DNA from: Cognataquiflexum rubidum
Lineage (GTDB): Bacteria > Bacteroidota > Bacteroidia > Cytophagales > Cyclobacteriaceae
NCBI RefSeq assembly: GCF_022538115.1
Contig: NZ_JAKZAL010000001.1
Location: 1-64,000, forward strand
Length of the DNA stretch: 64,000 nt
Direction: 5' to 3'
Shown: positions 26,794 through 36,101 of the stretch, in pieces
How the letters are laid out: the number at the start of each line of letters is the position of its first letter
Position numbering within the stretch: the first letter of the stretch is position 1
Position numbers and translations under genes: made by a program
Notes under the pieces: generated by a model
The model's database searches: none
Told to the model about the DNA's origin: nothing
What the model saw: the letters and a program-made list of their open reading frames with translations, nothing else

Positions 26794-27890
26794 CGTGCAA
26801 AAAGTGATTTCACTTCCTCCGGACTTGGTGTATTCCGGTAATGGTATTTCTTTAAGACCACTCCGTCTTGGATCAGCATAATGCCGGGGTTTGAACGCAT
26901 GATGGTTTTAATAACAGTGGCATCACCCTGATACCCCTCTATGTCCCATTTTCTGTCAGAAATCAAAGCATCGATTTCATCCACTGAAGACGCCGCCACA
27001 AGGATGGGCGATATCTCACTCCCTTGAAGCCCCTGAACCATGGCATCAATTGTTTCGAGGTGAGTTGTGTTCATTTTTCCCATATAAGTCACAAAAATCA
27101 CAGCCTTATTCCCGGTCAAAATTCCTTCCGTAAAATCACCTTCGTCGTTCCATACCGCAAAATCAGAAATCTTGGGGAGGGCATCTTCATTGATCAAAAC
27201 CATATCCACAAATTCGTAGGATTCGTCTGTAGGATATTGGTCCAATACCACTTCCTGACCATCCTTCTTCATGATATAATTATATTGCAAAGGTGCCGAA
27301 GGCTTCATCGCTGTTGTAATATTTACCCCCTCTTTATAGGCTCTAAAATCGATAAATGGCAAGTTCCGGATGGCCGTTATCGCCAATAACACTGAAAGGA
27401 CCAAGCTGCCACGAACTGTCCATTTGGCCCATGATGGACCGTCATTGGAAAGGTCTTTTTTGAAAAGAAAAAGAACGCCTATCAAAACCAACAAGATCAC
27501 ATCTTTGGTAAATGACTCCCAAGGTGTCAATTTGATCGCGTCACCAAAACAACCGCAATCAGTGACTTTATTGAAATATGCCGAATAAAAAGTAAGGAAA
27601 GTGAAAAATAAAATCATGATTCCCAATGCCCAAACCGTAAACCTTAGCCTTACTCCCAAAATCAACATCACCCCCAATACGACTTCTGACACAACCAGAA
27701 ACACACCAATCGGCAATGCATAATCTTTGAATAAATAAAAGAATGAAGCGATGTCATTTGAAAAAACATCGAAATATTCTTCCAGTTTAATAGCCGTACC
27801 TACAGGATCATTTACTTTGATCAGACCGGAAAAAATAAACAGACCTCCAACCAAAAGCCTGACGATATATAACATGGTTTGCTTAAACAT
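26790..27890 (-). CDS. BT_3928 family protein: MauE/DoxX-like membrane domain with redoxin-like C-terminus
   Basis: The 366-residue protein has four hydrophobic helices in the first 180 residues: GGLFIFSGLIKVNDPVGT is typical of DoxX/MauE, and the CGCFG motif (about 114-118) is on an extramembrane loop. The C-terminal half (about 215-366) is a thioredoxin-fold-like domain without an obvious CxxC. The family is known from Bacteroidota as a conserved neighbour of aroK and folP but has no proven function; redox transfer across the membrane is inference. It overlaps aroK by four and DUF1599 by eight bases. Confidence 0.85.
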   Translation of the reverse strand: MFKQTMLYIVRLLVGGLFIFSGLIKVNDPVGTAIKLEEYFDVFSNDIASFFYLFKDYALPIGVFLVVSEVVLGVMLILGVRLRFTVWALGIMILFFTFLTFYSAYFNKVTDCGCFGDAIKLTPWESFTKDVILLVLIGVLFLFKKDLSNDGPSWAKWTVRGSLVLSVLLAITAIRNLPFIDFRAYKEGVNITTAMKPSAPLQYNYIMKKDGQEVVLDQYPTDESYEFVDMVLINEDALPKISDFAVWNDEGDFTEGILTGNKAVIFVTYMGKMNTTHLETIDAMVQGLQGSEISPILVAASSVDEIDALISDRKWDIEGYQGDATVIKTIMRSNPGIMLIQDGVVLKKYHYRNTPSPEEVKSLFAR

Positions 27891-28428
27891 GGTAATTCAA
27901 TTTTATCAAACAGAAAACAGCATAATTGATCATATCCTGGTAATTGGCTTCAATCCCTTCGGATACCACCGTCATTCCTTGATTGTCTTCAATTTGCTTC
28001 ACACGGTAAAGTTTCATCAAGATGATATCTGTCATGGAAGATACCCGCATATCTCTCCAAGCCTCTCCATAATCATGGTTCTTGTTTTCCAACAGGCTTC
28101 TTGTATCCTCTGCCCATTTATCATATAATGGCTCAAACTCGGAGTAGGGAATTTCCAATCTAGAATCGTTTTGGTATGAGATCTGAATCAAAGCAATGAG
28201 ACAATAATTGATAATACCTACAAACTCATCAACAATCGGATCGTTGACTTTTTGGTTGCCTTTTTCTTGAATGGATCTTATCCGTTGCGCTTTGATGAAA
28301 ATCTGATCTGTAATAGAAGGAAGTCTGAGGATTCTCCACGCTGTCCCATAATCCTGGGTTTTCTTCTTAAAGAGTTCTTTACAATGGGCGATAACTTGAT
28401 TATATTCGCTGACTGTTTGCGTTTTCAA
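27883..28428 (-). CDS. DUF1599 domain protein
   Basis: The family contains two tandem copies of a helical unit. DYGTAWRILRLPSITDQIFIKAQRIR in the first half and DYGEAWRDMRVSSMTDIILMKLYRVK in the second are clearly repeated. The reading frame stays open upstream to 28665, but that part is antisense to folP and unlike the family. I place the start at the TTG at 28428, giving 181 residues, which fits the usual length. The function is unknown; the repeated D-Y-G-x-A-W motif suggests an all-alpha nucleotide-hydrolase-like fold, which is inference. It is the first gene of the DUF1599-BT_3928-aroK operon. Confidence 0.8.
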   Translation of the reverse strand: MKTQTVSEYNQVIAHCKELFKKKTQDYGTAWRILRLPSITDQIFIKAQRIRSIQEKGNQKVNDPIVDEFVGIINYCLIALIQISYQNDSRLEIPYSEFEPLYDKWAEDTRSLLENKNHDYGEAWRDMRVSSMTDIILMKLYRVKQIEDNQGMTVVSEGIEANYQDMINYAVFCLIKLNYHV

Positions 28429-28444
28429 TGTATTTACAATTTTA

Positions 28445-29329
28445 ATGATTTCCGGTATCCCCCCAACTTCGACTTTCGAAGATATATTATTTCCTACAAA
28501 AATAACATTCTGTTCCAAAGGAAAGCTATTGGTTTTGGATAGACCTTGGATAATGGGAATCTTAAATCTCACACCTGATTCTTTTTTTGAAAAAAGCAGG
28601 CTTCTTTCTTCAAAAGAGGTTTTTTTAAAAGTTTCGGAAAAAATGGTCCTCGAAGAGGTGGACATTTTGGATATCGGAGGCTATTCAAGCAGGCCAATGG
28701 CTGAGGATATTTCAATTGATGAAGAGTTGGCGAGGACCATTTCTACGATTGAAAAAATCAAAAGTGAATTTCCTGACATCCTGATATCGATTGATACTTT
28801 CAGGTCCAAAGTGGCAGAGGAGGCTGTGGCAGCGGGAGCTGATTTTGTCAACGATATTTCCGCCGGAGAACTTGATCCTTTGATGATAGAAAAAGTTGGG
28901 AAGCTAAACGTACCCTATATCGCCATGCACATGAAGGGCACTCCAAAGACGATGCAGCAAAATTCAGGATACCAAAATATTTTAACAGAAATTATGCATT
29001 ATTTTTCTAAAAAACTGAACCTATGCCTGAAAGCTGGCATTAAAGATGTAATGATTGATCCTGGATTTGGATTTTCTAAAACTTTGGAACAAAACTATTG
29101 GATTCTCAAAAATTTGGCTTATTTTAAAACAATCCAAGCTCCAATTCTTGTGGGTGTCTCGAGAAAGTCCATGATTCACAAAAAACTCGGAGTCACCGCC
29201 GAGGAATCATTGAACGGGACCACCGCACTCCACATGGCCGCGCTTATTAACGGTGCAAACATTTTGAGAGTACATGACGTGAAAGAGGCAAAAGAAACGA
29301 TAAAATTATATAAAGAAATTTACCCTTGA
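28445..29329 (+). CDS. folP: Dihydropteroate synthase
   Basis: FolP joins p-aminobenzoate and the pterin pyrophosphate in folate synthesis and is the sulfonamide target. The 294-residue product contains GILNLTPDSFFE (38-49), DIGGYSSRP (76-84), the FVNDISAG block and a C-terminal GVSRKSMIHK block. About 25 residues precede the first conserved strand, as in relatives, so the ATG at 28445 is accepted. Only 16 bp separate this start from the TTG proposed for the divergent DUF1599 gene. Its stop overlaps the TTG start of cdaA. Confidence 0.95.
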   Translation: MISGIPPTSTFEDILFPTKITFCSKGKLLVLDRPWIMGILNLTPDSFFEKSRLLSSKEVFLKVSEKMVLEEVDILDIGGYSSRPMAEDISIDEELARTISTIEKIKSEFPDILISIDTFRSKVAEEAVAAGADFVNDISAGELDPLMIEKVGKLNVPYIAMHMKGTPKTMQQNSGYQNILTEIMHYFSKKLNLCLKAGIKDVMIDPGFGFSKTLEQNYWILKNLAYFKTIQAPILVGVSRKSMIHKKLGVTAEESLNGTTALHMAALINGANILRVHDVKEAKETIKLYKEIYP

Positions 29330-30195
29330 CATTACTTTTCAAAATAGGATTTTTAGAAATATCCATCGTGAATATCATCGATATCACCTTGGTGAGTATC
29401 CTTATTTATCAAGTTTATAAATTGTTGAGAGGCAGTGTTGCCATCAAAATTTTTCTTGGATTCCTTTCCATTTATTTGATTTACCTCATGGTAAGTGCTT
29501 TGAGAATGGAGCTCCTTTCTATTATCCTTGGCCAATTCATGGGGGTCGGTGTCATTGCAGCGATCATTATCTTCGCTCCCGAGATCCGGAAATTCCTTCT
29601 CATTATCGGCCGTTCCTCTTTCTTATCCAATGAAAATTTCTTTCAGGAATTGCTTTTTTGGAAAAAACGGGAAAGTAATGCCTTTAATATCAACCCAATA
29701 ATCGAAGCTTCCAAAAGTCTCTCCGGTACAAATACTGGTGCCTTGATGGTCTTATCAAGCAATACGGAATTGAAATTTTATGCAGAAAGCGGTGACATCC
29801 TTGATGCGCAGATTTCAAAAAGATTGCTGATCTCCATTTTTAATAAATACAGTCCGCTACATGACGGGGCTGTGATCATTTACAATGGAAAAGTAAAAGC
29901 CGCGAGGTGCATTCTTCCCGTGACCGAACGTGAAGTTCCTGCCCAGTTTGGTCTGAGACACAGAGCAGGGATAGGTATGTCTGAGGCTACAGATACTTTG
30001 GTTTTGATAATATCCGAAGAAACCGGTCAGGTATCCCTTGCCAAAAACGGAAAAATCCTTCACAACCTTTCTTTTCAAGAATTGCGTGAATTGATCAATG
30101 ATTACCTGTCAGGAGTGGATATCGATGAGAAATTTGAATCCATATCCGTATTCGAAAGGACAAAACTCAAAAAGGTCACTCCGACAAGCGCATAA
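29326..30195 (+). CDS. cdaA: Diadenylate cyclase CdaA
   Basis: CdaA makes cyclic di-AMP from two ATP at the membrane. The 289-residue protein has three N-terminal membrane helices (about 13-30, 38-58, 65-86) and a DAC domain with DGA at 180-182 and RHR at 211-213, the two catalytic motifs. The start is a TTG that overlaps the folP stop (TTGA). No earlier ATG is available, and the residues after it match the family N-terminus, so TTG is credible. Unlike Firmicutes, no cdaR or glmM gene follows; a strong terminator does. Confidence 0.95.
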   Translation: MTLLFKIGFLEISIVNIIDITLVSILIYQVYKLLRGSVAIKIFLGFLSIYLIYLMVSALRMELLSIILGQFMGVGVIAAIIIFAPEIRKFLLIIGRSSFLSNENFFQELLFWKKRESNAFNINPIIEASKSLSGTNTGALMVLSSNTELKFYAESGDILDAQISKRLLISIFNKYSPLHDGAVIIYNGKVKAARCILPVTEREVPAQFGLRHRAGIGMSEATDTLVLIISEETGQVSLAKNGKILHNLSFQELRELINDYLSGVDIDEKFESISVFERTKLKKVTPTSA

Positions 30196-30232
30196 AAAAA
30201 GGTCCGAAACTGAAGTTTCGGACCTTTTTTTA
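30194..30232. terminator. Bidirectional terminator
   Basis: Perfect arms GGTCCGAAACT and AGTTTCGGACC (30201-30224) with loop GA are flanked by A7 and T7. They end cdaA (plus) and the cold-shock gene (minus). Confidence 0.93.
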
Positions 30233-30253
30233 CACTTCAAAGCAAAGCTACTA

Positions 30254-30445
30254 CTATAACTTTTTTACATTAATAGCATTAAGTCCTTTTTTACCGTCCT
30301 TAACATCATAGGTTACTTTGTCATTTTGGGCTACTTTGTCCACCAATCCTGTGGCATGGACAAAAACGTCATTCTGAGACTCGTCATCAACGATAAAACC
30401 GAATCCTTTTGCATCGTTGTAGAATTTTACTGTTCCGGTAAGCAT
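30254..30445 (-). CDS. Cold-shock domain protein (CspA family)
   Basis: The 63-residue OB-fold protein shows both RNA-binding motifs: KGFGFI (RNP1) and DVFVHAT (RNP2). It probably acts as an RNA chaperone in the cytoplasm. The gene is monocistronic and divergent from the SixA-type phosphatase. The leader before the ATG is AT-rich. Confidence 0.95.
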   Translation of the reverse strand: MLTGTVKFYNDAKGFGFIVDDESQNDVFVHATGLVDKVAQNDKVTYDVKDGKKGLNAINVKKL

Positions 30446-30534
30446 GATAAATTTTAAGATTTTGTGGATAAATGTCCTTTAAATGTAAATATACTAGTTG
30501 ACAAAACAAAAATTTATTTTGCTAAATTGCCCTT

Positions 30535-31023
30535 ATGAAAAAGCTTGTAATTATCAGGCATGCCAAATCTTCTTGGGATGAACCCTTCTTAAACGACCAT
30601 GAAAGACCACTTGCTGAGAGAGGTTTAAAAGATGCGCCCAAGATGGCAAAGCGGTTGAAAAAAGAAAATATCTTTCCTGATGCCATCCTCTCCTCTGATG
30701 CTGAAAGGGCAAAAGCCACCGCAATCATCATGGCTGAAGTGATTGATTTTCCACCTAAAAAGATTCAATTTAACAAGGAACTGTACCACGGATCAGTAGC
30801 ACAAATCTTATCTGAAATCAAAAAAACCGATGAAAGTGTCAAAACTTTATTCTTATTCGGCCACAATCCGGGATTGAATGACCTGATCTGGAAGCTTGGG
30901 GGTGAAATAGACAATCTTCCAACTGCCGGCCAGTTTGGGTTTAAATTTGATGTGAAAAAATGGGAGGAAATAAGTCCCAAAAATGCCAAGATCTGGTTTT
31001 TCGATTACCCCAAAAAAGACTGA
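30535..31023 (+). CDS. SixA-type histidine phosphatase
   Basis: The 162-residue protein has the phosphohistidine-accepting RHAKSSW motif at the N-terminus (Arg8, His9), a later second-histidine motif FGHNPGLN (about 104-111) and the SDAERAKATA arginine block. This is the short SixA-like branch of the histidine phosphatase superfamily, which removes phosphate from phosphohistidine or small phosphates. The substrate is not known. It has no signal peptide. Confidence 0.88.
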   Translation: MKKLVIIRHAKSSWDEPFLNDHERPLAERGLKDAPKMAKRLKKENIFPDAILSSDAERAKATAIIMAEVIDFPPKKIQFNKELYHGSVAQILSEIKKTDESVKTLFLFGHNPGLNDLIWKLGGEIDNLPTAGQFGFKFDVKKWEEISPKNAKIWFFDYPKKD

Positions 31024-31051
31024 AACAGGACAATTGGGATAAATTTTCAAA

Positions 31052-31789
31052 TTAAAATTTCCTCACATCTTGGATTACCTCCTTAAATTTTGCTTCTTTT
31101 CCTATTAAATACATTATTTTTTCTGCTGCATATTCAGGACTACTCAATTGATTATTTTCCTTTAGACCGATAAATTTTCCCAAAGAAGAAAAATCTTCGG
31201 AGGAGGAATTCCTGATTTCTTGCTGCATTGCTGTATCCACCACGCCAGGCGCCACTGCAAAAAATCTTATGCTGCTTAGATTCAGATCCGATTCCACTTG
31301 TGCTGCTTGGGTAAGCATGTTCAGTGCTGCCTTGGAAGCAGAATAGCCCGACCAACCATCTATTGCTTTGGTGGCTGCCCCAGAGCTAATATTCACGACA
31401 ATTTTTTCCGCTTCCTTAGATTGTGCATACTTTTTTACGAAAGCATTCATCAAAATGGCAGGTGCAATGGTATTGATCGCAAATACCTGACCGATGCTTT
31501 GATTGGATAACTTACCCAAATGTGCGACTTCCCCGATCACTCCTGCATTGTTTATCAACACAATCCGTTCAAATTCTCCTTCCGGAAAAATTTCATTCAG
31601 CTTGTTTTCGATCTCTTCTATTTTTCCCAAGTCACAGGCTAAGTGAAGGTAATTTGGATGAATCACTTCTGCTTTTGATCTCGAAATTCCAATCACCCTA
31701 TTTTGATTTTCCTGAAGTGCCAGCCGAACCAAAGCCTGGCCAATTCCCTTGCTTGTGCCTGTGATGATAAAAAGTGATGTTGCTTTCAT
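31052..31789 (-). CDS. Short-chain dehydrogenase/reductase (sepiapterin/benzil reductase-like)
   Basis: The 245-residue SDR has the NAD(P) loop TGTSKGIG (about 11-18), the NNAG motif (about 79-82), a catalytic Ser in NISSGAA and the YxxxK pair as YSASK (about 149-153). The general look is of the sepiapterin reductase/benzil reductase branch. The substrate cannot be told. It has no clear terminator on its 3' side and converges with the SixA gene after 28 bp. Confidence 0.88.
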   Translation of the reverse strand: MKATSLFIITGTSKGIGQALVRLALQENQNRVIGISRSKAEVIHPNYLHLACDLGKIEEIENKLNEIFPEGEFERIVLINNAGVIGEVAHLGKLSNQSIGQVFAINTIAPAILMNAFVKKYAQSKEAEKIVVNISSGAATKAIDGWSGYSASKAALNMLTQAAQVESDLNLSSIRFFAVAPGVVDTAMQQEIRNSSSEDFSSLGKFIGLKENNQLSSPEYAAEKIMYLIGKEAKFKEVIQDVRKF

Positions 31790-31819
31790 GTGTCAAATTT
31801 AAATATTATTAAAAGCCCA

Positions 31820-31868
31820 TTAAACAAAAATCCAGACTTCAAGGCTTTATCCCGCTGAAGTCTGGATC
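31820..31868 (-). terminator. Terminator after hslU
   Basis: Arms TCCAGACTTCA (31831-31841) and TGAAGTCTGGA (31856-31866) form an 11-bp perfect stem. On the minus strand a T-rich tract (TTTTTGTTTA) follows. Confidence 0.75.
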
Positions 31869-31894
31869 TAAAATCAGGAATAGCTAAATCCCGA

Positions 31895-33298
31895 TTACAA
31901 AATGTATTGAGAAAGATCCCTGTTTTTTACCAAAGACGTCAATCTCTCCTGCACCATTTGTTGGGTGATCATGATTTTGGAATTTGCTTCTATGGTATCA
32001 GGCACTTCGAATAGGAAATCGTTGAGCAGGTGACTCATGACTGTATGTAGCCTTCTGGCACCAATATTTTCCACATCTTCATTGATCTGAAAAGCCAACT
32101 TGGCGATCTCTCGAATGGCATCATCATTGAAGTCAAGATAGACCTCTTCTGACTCAAATAACGCCTGATATTGTTTGGTCAGGGCATTCTTAGGCTCTTT
32201 CAAGATCCTGTAGAAATCATCCTCTGTCAGGCTGTTCAGTTCCACTCTAATCGGAAACCTTCCTTGAAGTTCGGGGATCAAATCCGATGGTTTTGCGACA
32301 TGAAAAGCTCCTGCGGCGATGAACAAAACATGGTCGGTATTAATGACTCCATATTTGGTATTGACAGCACTTCCTTCTACTATGGGTAGTAAATCCCGCT
32401 GAACACCTTCTCTACTCACATCCGGTCCGGATCCGCCTTTACCGCTTTTTGAGGCTATTTTATCGATTTCATCAATGAAGATAATCCCATTATTTTCAGC
32501 CAATCGAAGGGCTTCCTCCTTCACTTCGTCAAAATCCACCAACTTAGAGGTTTCCTCTTCCATCAGTATCTTTCGTGCTTCGGCAATGGTAACCTTTCTT
32601 TTTTTGGTTTTTTTCGGCATCATCCCGCTGATCATATCCTGAATTCCCGCCATACTGGCATCATCCATCATGCCGTTACCGATCATTCCAATTCCTACCG
32701 GGGGACTTTGCTTGACATTGATCTCCACCTTGCGATCTTCTAACTCCCCATTCTTCAGTTTCTCTCTGAATCTGTCACGGGTTCTTTCATTCAACTCATC
32801 GTCAGGTGCCTGTTCGGAGTTAAAATCTATCGAACCTGAAACTGCCGGACGAGCAAATCCCGCTGTTTTCACGGGTGGAATCAGGATGTCCAAGATAGCT
32901 TCATCCACTGCGTCAGCGGCTTTACCTTTGACTTCTTCATTTTTCTTTTCCTTTACCAAATGCACTGATTGCTCCACAAGGTCACGGACCATACTTTCCA
33001 CATCTCTTCCCACATATCCCACCTCGGTAAACTTGGAAGCCTCCACTTTGGCAAATGGAGCATTGGCAATTTTCGCCAACCTTCTTGCAATTTCTGTCTT
33101 GCCAACCCCTGTAGATCCAATAAGAAGTATATTGTTTGGTACAATATCTTTTTGGATATCGCCTTTAACATTCATTCTTCTGATCCTGTTGCGCAGGGCT
33201 ATTGCTACATTTCTTTTGGCATCGTGCTGACCGATGATATATTTATCAAGCTCCGCGACAATCTGTTTTGGGGTCAAATCACTAAAATCGTTTCTCAT
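31895..33298 (-). CDS. hslU: ATP-dependent protease ATPase subunit HslU
   Basis: HslU is the hexameric unfoldase of the HslUV protease. From the ATG at 33298 it has 467 residues. Another ATG at 33328 is in frame and would add ten residues; the shorter form better fits the family N-terminus LTPKQIVAELDKYIIGQ. Walker A is GSTGVGKT at 61-68, Walker B is IIFIDEIDK, and the I-domain insertion with a Met/Gly-rich stretch lies between. The C-terminal tail ends LSQYIL, typical for docking into HslV. No hslV gene is in the window, so the peptidase subunit must be encoded elsewhere. Confidence 0.95.
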   Translation of the reverse strand: MRNDFSDLTPKQIVAELDKYIIGQHDAKRNVAIALRNRIRRMNVKGDIQKDIVPNNILLIGSTGVGKTEIARRLAKIANAPFAKVEASKFTEVGYVGRDVESMVRDLVEQSVHLVKEKKNEEVKGKAADAVDEAILDILIPPVKTAGFARPAVSGSIDFNSEQAPDDELNERTRDRFREKLKNGELEDRKVEINVKQSPPVGIGMIGNGMMDDASMAGIQDMISGMMPKKTKKRKVTIAEARKILMEEETSKLVDFDEVKEEALRLAENNGIIFIDEIDKIASKSGKGGSGPDVSREGVQRDLLPIVEGSAVNTKYGVINTDHVLFIAAGAFHVAKPSDLIPELQGRFPIRVELNSLTEDDFYRILKEPKNALTKQYQALFESEEVYLDFNDDAIREIAKLAFQINEDVENIGARRLHTVMSHLLNDFLFEVPDTIEANSKIMITQQMVQERLTSLVKNRDLSQYIL

Positions 33299-33335
33299 AT
33301 TGTTGACGTTAAAACGTTCTCCATTCATTTATTGA

Positions 33336-33365
33336 GGTGGATATTTTCAAAATCTTTGATCCACC
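33336..33365. other. Hairpin in the hslU upstream region
   Basis: GGTGGAT (33336-33342) pairs with ATCCACC (33359-33365). It lies a few bases upstream of the longer hslU start and could fold in its leader. There is no T tract suggesting a terminator; the role is unknown. Confidence 0.4.
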
Positions 33366-33486
33366 CTATATACCATAAAACATTCTGAAATGGGAAGAAC
33401 GCTTGACTTTTGGCGATTGACATGATGAATATCGACCAAAAAGGTATTTATTCAATATTGCTAAGTTGCCTATGATAGGAATTTAT

Positions 33487-35976
33487 TTAGGCTATTTGCC
33501 TGCTGTTTTCTGATTCTTTTGGAAAAGAAAAGACCATCGGATCATCTACTTTTGATTTCATCAGGGCTATTTCCAGCACTTCCTCCACTTTGTCTACAAA
33601 GTGGAATTCCACGCCTTTGATATATTCCTTGTCGATCTCATCGATGTCTCTTTTGTTATTTTTGCAAAGAATAATTTCTTTAATCCCTGCTCTTTTGGCA
33701 GCCAGTATTTTTTCCTTGATTCCACCTACAGGCATCACTTTGCCACGGAGGGTGATCTCCCCTGTCATAGCCACCTTGGCCTTTACTTTCCTTTGGGTAA
33801 ATATCGAAGCGATCGCAGTCAGCATCGTGATTCCGGCTGAAGGGCCGTCTTTCGGAACTGCCCCGGCAGGCACGTGGATATGCAGGTCGTAATAATCGAA
33901 AAGCCTGTCGTCAATTCCCAATTTATCTGATTTGGATTTAAGGTAGGAAAGCGCAGTGATGGCAGATTCTTTCATCACTTCACCCAATTGGCCTGAAAGC
34001 GTCAATTTGCCTTTTCCTTTACTCAAAGAAGTCTCAACAAAGAGAATTTCACCTCCCACAGAAGTCCAAGCCAAGCCAGTCACCACACCTGCCGTGCTGT
34101 TGTCTTGGTACATTTCCTTATCAAAAACCTCTCCTCCCAAAATTTTTCTCACCATATCGATAGTGATTTTTTTATCATATTCTTCTTCCATCGCGATGGA
34201 TTTCGCAAGATTTCTGACCACTTTCCCGATTGCTCGTTCAAGATTCCTTACGCCGGATTCTCTTGTATAGTCCTCGATGATTTTGGCAATTGCGGCCCGG
34301 TCAAACGAAATATCCTTCGCTTTTAGACCATGTTCCTGTCTTTGCTTGGGAATGAGGTGCTTTTTGGCTATCTCAATTTTTTCTTCCAAGGTATAACCTG
34401 TCACTTCAATAATCTCCATTCTGTCCCTGAGTGCAGGCTGTATGGTATCCAATGAGTTAGCGGTGGCAATAAACAGAACCTTGGAAAGGTCATACTCGAC
34501 TTCCAAATAATTGTCAACGAAAGTGCTATTCTGCTCGGGATCTAAAACTTCCAAAAACGCAGAAGAAGGATCTCCCCTAAAATCAGAACTCAGCTTGTCA
34601 ATCTCATCCAATACATAAACAGGATTGGAGAATTTGACTTTCTTCATGTTCTGGATAATCTTGCCGGGCATGGCGCCCACATATGTTTTCCTGTGTCCCC
34701 GGATTTCGGCTTCATCATGAAGTCCTCCAAGAGACATCCGGATATATTTTCTTCCCAAAGCTGTAGCAATGGACTTACCCAAAGAGGTTTTTCCTACTCC
34801 GGGAGGTCCGTACAAGCAAAGAATCGGTCCTTTGAGGTCTTTTTTAAGTTTTAATACTGCAAGGTATTCGATGATCCTGTCCTTGACTTTTTCAATGCCG
34901 TGGTGGTCTTTGTCCAGAATGGCTTTGGCTCTTTTGAGGTCAAAGTTATCTTCTGTAGTTTCATTCCAAGGGAGTTCAACCAAAGTTTCGGCGTAATTCA
35001 ATGCAATAGGGTATTCAGCAGCGGAGGGATTGATTCTTAAGATTTTATCCAATTCCTTTTCAAAATGTCTGGCAACTTCTTTTGGCCATTTTTTCAACAT
35101 TCCTTTGGCACGGAGCTCTTCAACTTCTTTTTCAGGCCCTTCTTCGCCCAATTCGGTTTGAAGAACTTTCATCTGCTGGCGAAGAAAATAATCCCGCTGC
35201 TGTTGGTCGATATCGGTATGGACTTTCTTTTGGATCTCGCTTTTGAGTTCGAGCATCTGAATGTCTTTCATCATAAACTCCAACAAAATCGTTGCCCTTT
35301 CGACGCCATCGTTGATTTCAAGCAGCTTCTGCTTGGCTTCCACGGGTGCATTGATGTTGGAAGAAAGGAAATGGGTAAGGAAAGCGGTATTGTCTATATT
35401 GTCCAAAGCCACTTGGGCTTCTCTTGGGATCTCAGGATTGAGGTGCAAGATTTTGGCTGCAGAATCCTTCAGGGATTCTTCCAAAGCTTTGATTTTTTTG
35501 CTGTTTTTAGGAAAATTCTCCTCTAGGTATTCCACTTTGGCCATGAAATATGGATCCTCGGTAACGGTTTCCGTGATGCGGAATCTCTTTTTGCCTTGGA
35601 TGATAATAGTGGTATTTCCATCAGGAAGAATGATCATTTTGATGATCTTGGCTAAAGTTCCCACATGGTAAATGTCTTCCCAAGAAGGATCATCATTTTG
35701 GGCATTGACCTGGGCACAGACCCCAATGAGTTTGTCCCCTTTTTGGGCTTTTTTGACGAGCTTTATGGAACGTTGCCTTCCGACAGTAATCGGTATGACA
35801 ACCCCGGGGAAAAGGACTGTATTACGGACTGAAAGAATCGGGATATCAGTGGAAAAATTCTCCGGCTGCTGTAGACTTTCATCTTCATCGTCAGCGATCA
35901 GTTGTATCAAGTCGCCTTCGCCGGCATAGTCACCTGTTATCATCGATTGATATAATTGGTTTTCAAAATTCTTCAT
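33487..35976 (-). CDS. lon: ATP-dependent protease Lon
   Basis: Lon is a cytoplasmic homohexameric AAA+ protease. The ATG at 35976 is chosen over an upstream TTG (35997), giving 829 residues. The order is an N-terminal LAN domain (about 45-250), AAA+ with Walker [10 protein letters not shown] at 390-398 and Walker [10 protein letters not shown], and the protease domain with the Ser713/Lys756 dyad (in KDGPSAG and GGIKEK). It is downstream of the lipoprotein/outer-membrane pair but separated from it by a terminator. Confidence 0.97.
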   Translation of the reverse strand: MKNFENQLYQSMITGDYAGEGDLIQLIADDEDESLQQPENFSTDIPILSVRNTVLFPGVVIPITVGRQRSIKLVKKAQKGDKLIGVCAQVNAQNDDPSWEDIYHVGTLAKIIKMIILPDGNTTIIIQGKKRFRITETVTEDPYFMAKVEYLEENFPKNSKKIKALEESLKDSAAKILHLNPEIPREAQVALDNIDNTAFLTHFLSSNINAPVEAKQKLLEINDGVERATILLEFMMKDIQMLELKSEIQKKVHTDIDQQQRDYFLRQQMKVLQTELGEEGPEKEVEELRAKGMLKKWPKEVARHFEKELDKILRINPSAAEYPIALNYAETLVELPWNETTEDNFDLKRAKAILDKDHHGIEKVKDRIIEYLAVLKLKKDLKGPILCLYGPPGVGKTSLGKSIATALGRKYIRMSLGGLHDEAEIRGHRKTYVGAMPGKIIQNMKKVKFSNPVYVLDEIDKLSSDFRGDPSSAFLEVLDPEQNSTFVDNYLEVEYDLSKVLFIATANSLDTIQPALRDRMEIIEVTGYTLEEKIEIAKKHLIPKQRQEHGLKAKDISFDRAAIAKIIEDYTRESGVRNLERAIGKVVRNLAKSIAMEEEYDKKITIDMVRKILGGEVFDKEMYQDNSTAGVVTGLAWTSVGGEILFVETSLSKGKGKLTLSGQLGEVMKESAITALSYLKSKSDKLGIDDRLFDYYDLHIHVPAGAVPKDGPSAGITMLTAIASIFTQRKVKAKVAMTGEITLRGKVMPVGGIKEKILAAKRAGIKEIILCKNNKRDIDEIDKEYIKGVEFHFVDKVEEVLEIALMKSKVDDPMVFSFPKESENSRQIA

Positions 35977-36017
35977 AAAGGACAATATGACAGACAAGCT
36001 GTCAAGTAAATAATAAA

Positions 36018-36056
36018 ATAAAGAAGAACCTTCAAATTAAGAAGGTTCTTCTATTA
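36018..36056 (-). terminator. Terminator between the lipoprotein gene and lon
   Basis: The stem AGAAGAACCTTC with GAAGGTTCTTCT (about 36021-36052) has a 7-base loop. On the minus strand it is followed by a T-rich stretch. Confidence 0.7.
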
Positions 36057-36101
36057 AAATCAATGAATATGCCAAGGATATTTTCTGTACAAATTGGCAG
36101 G

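Noticed and set aside
28429-28665. N-terminal extension of the DUF1599 frame
   Set aside because: It is the reverse complement of the conserved folP N-terminus, and DUF1599 relatives begin near the TTG at 28428.
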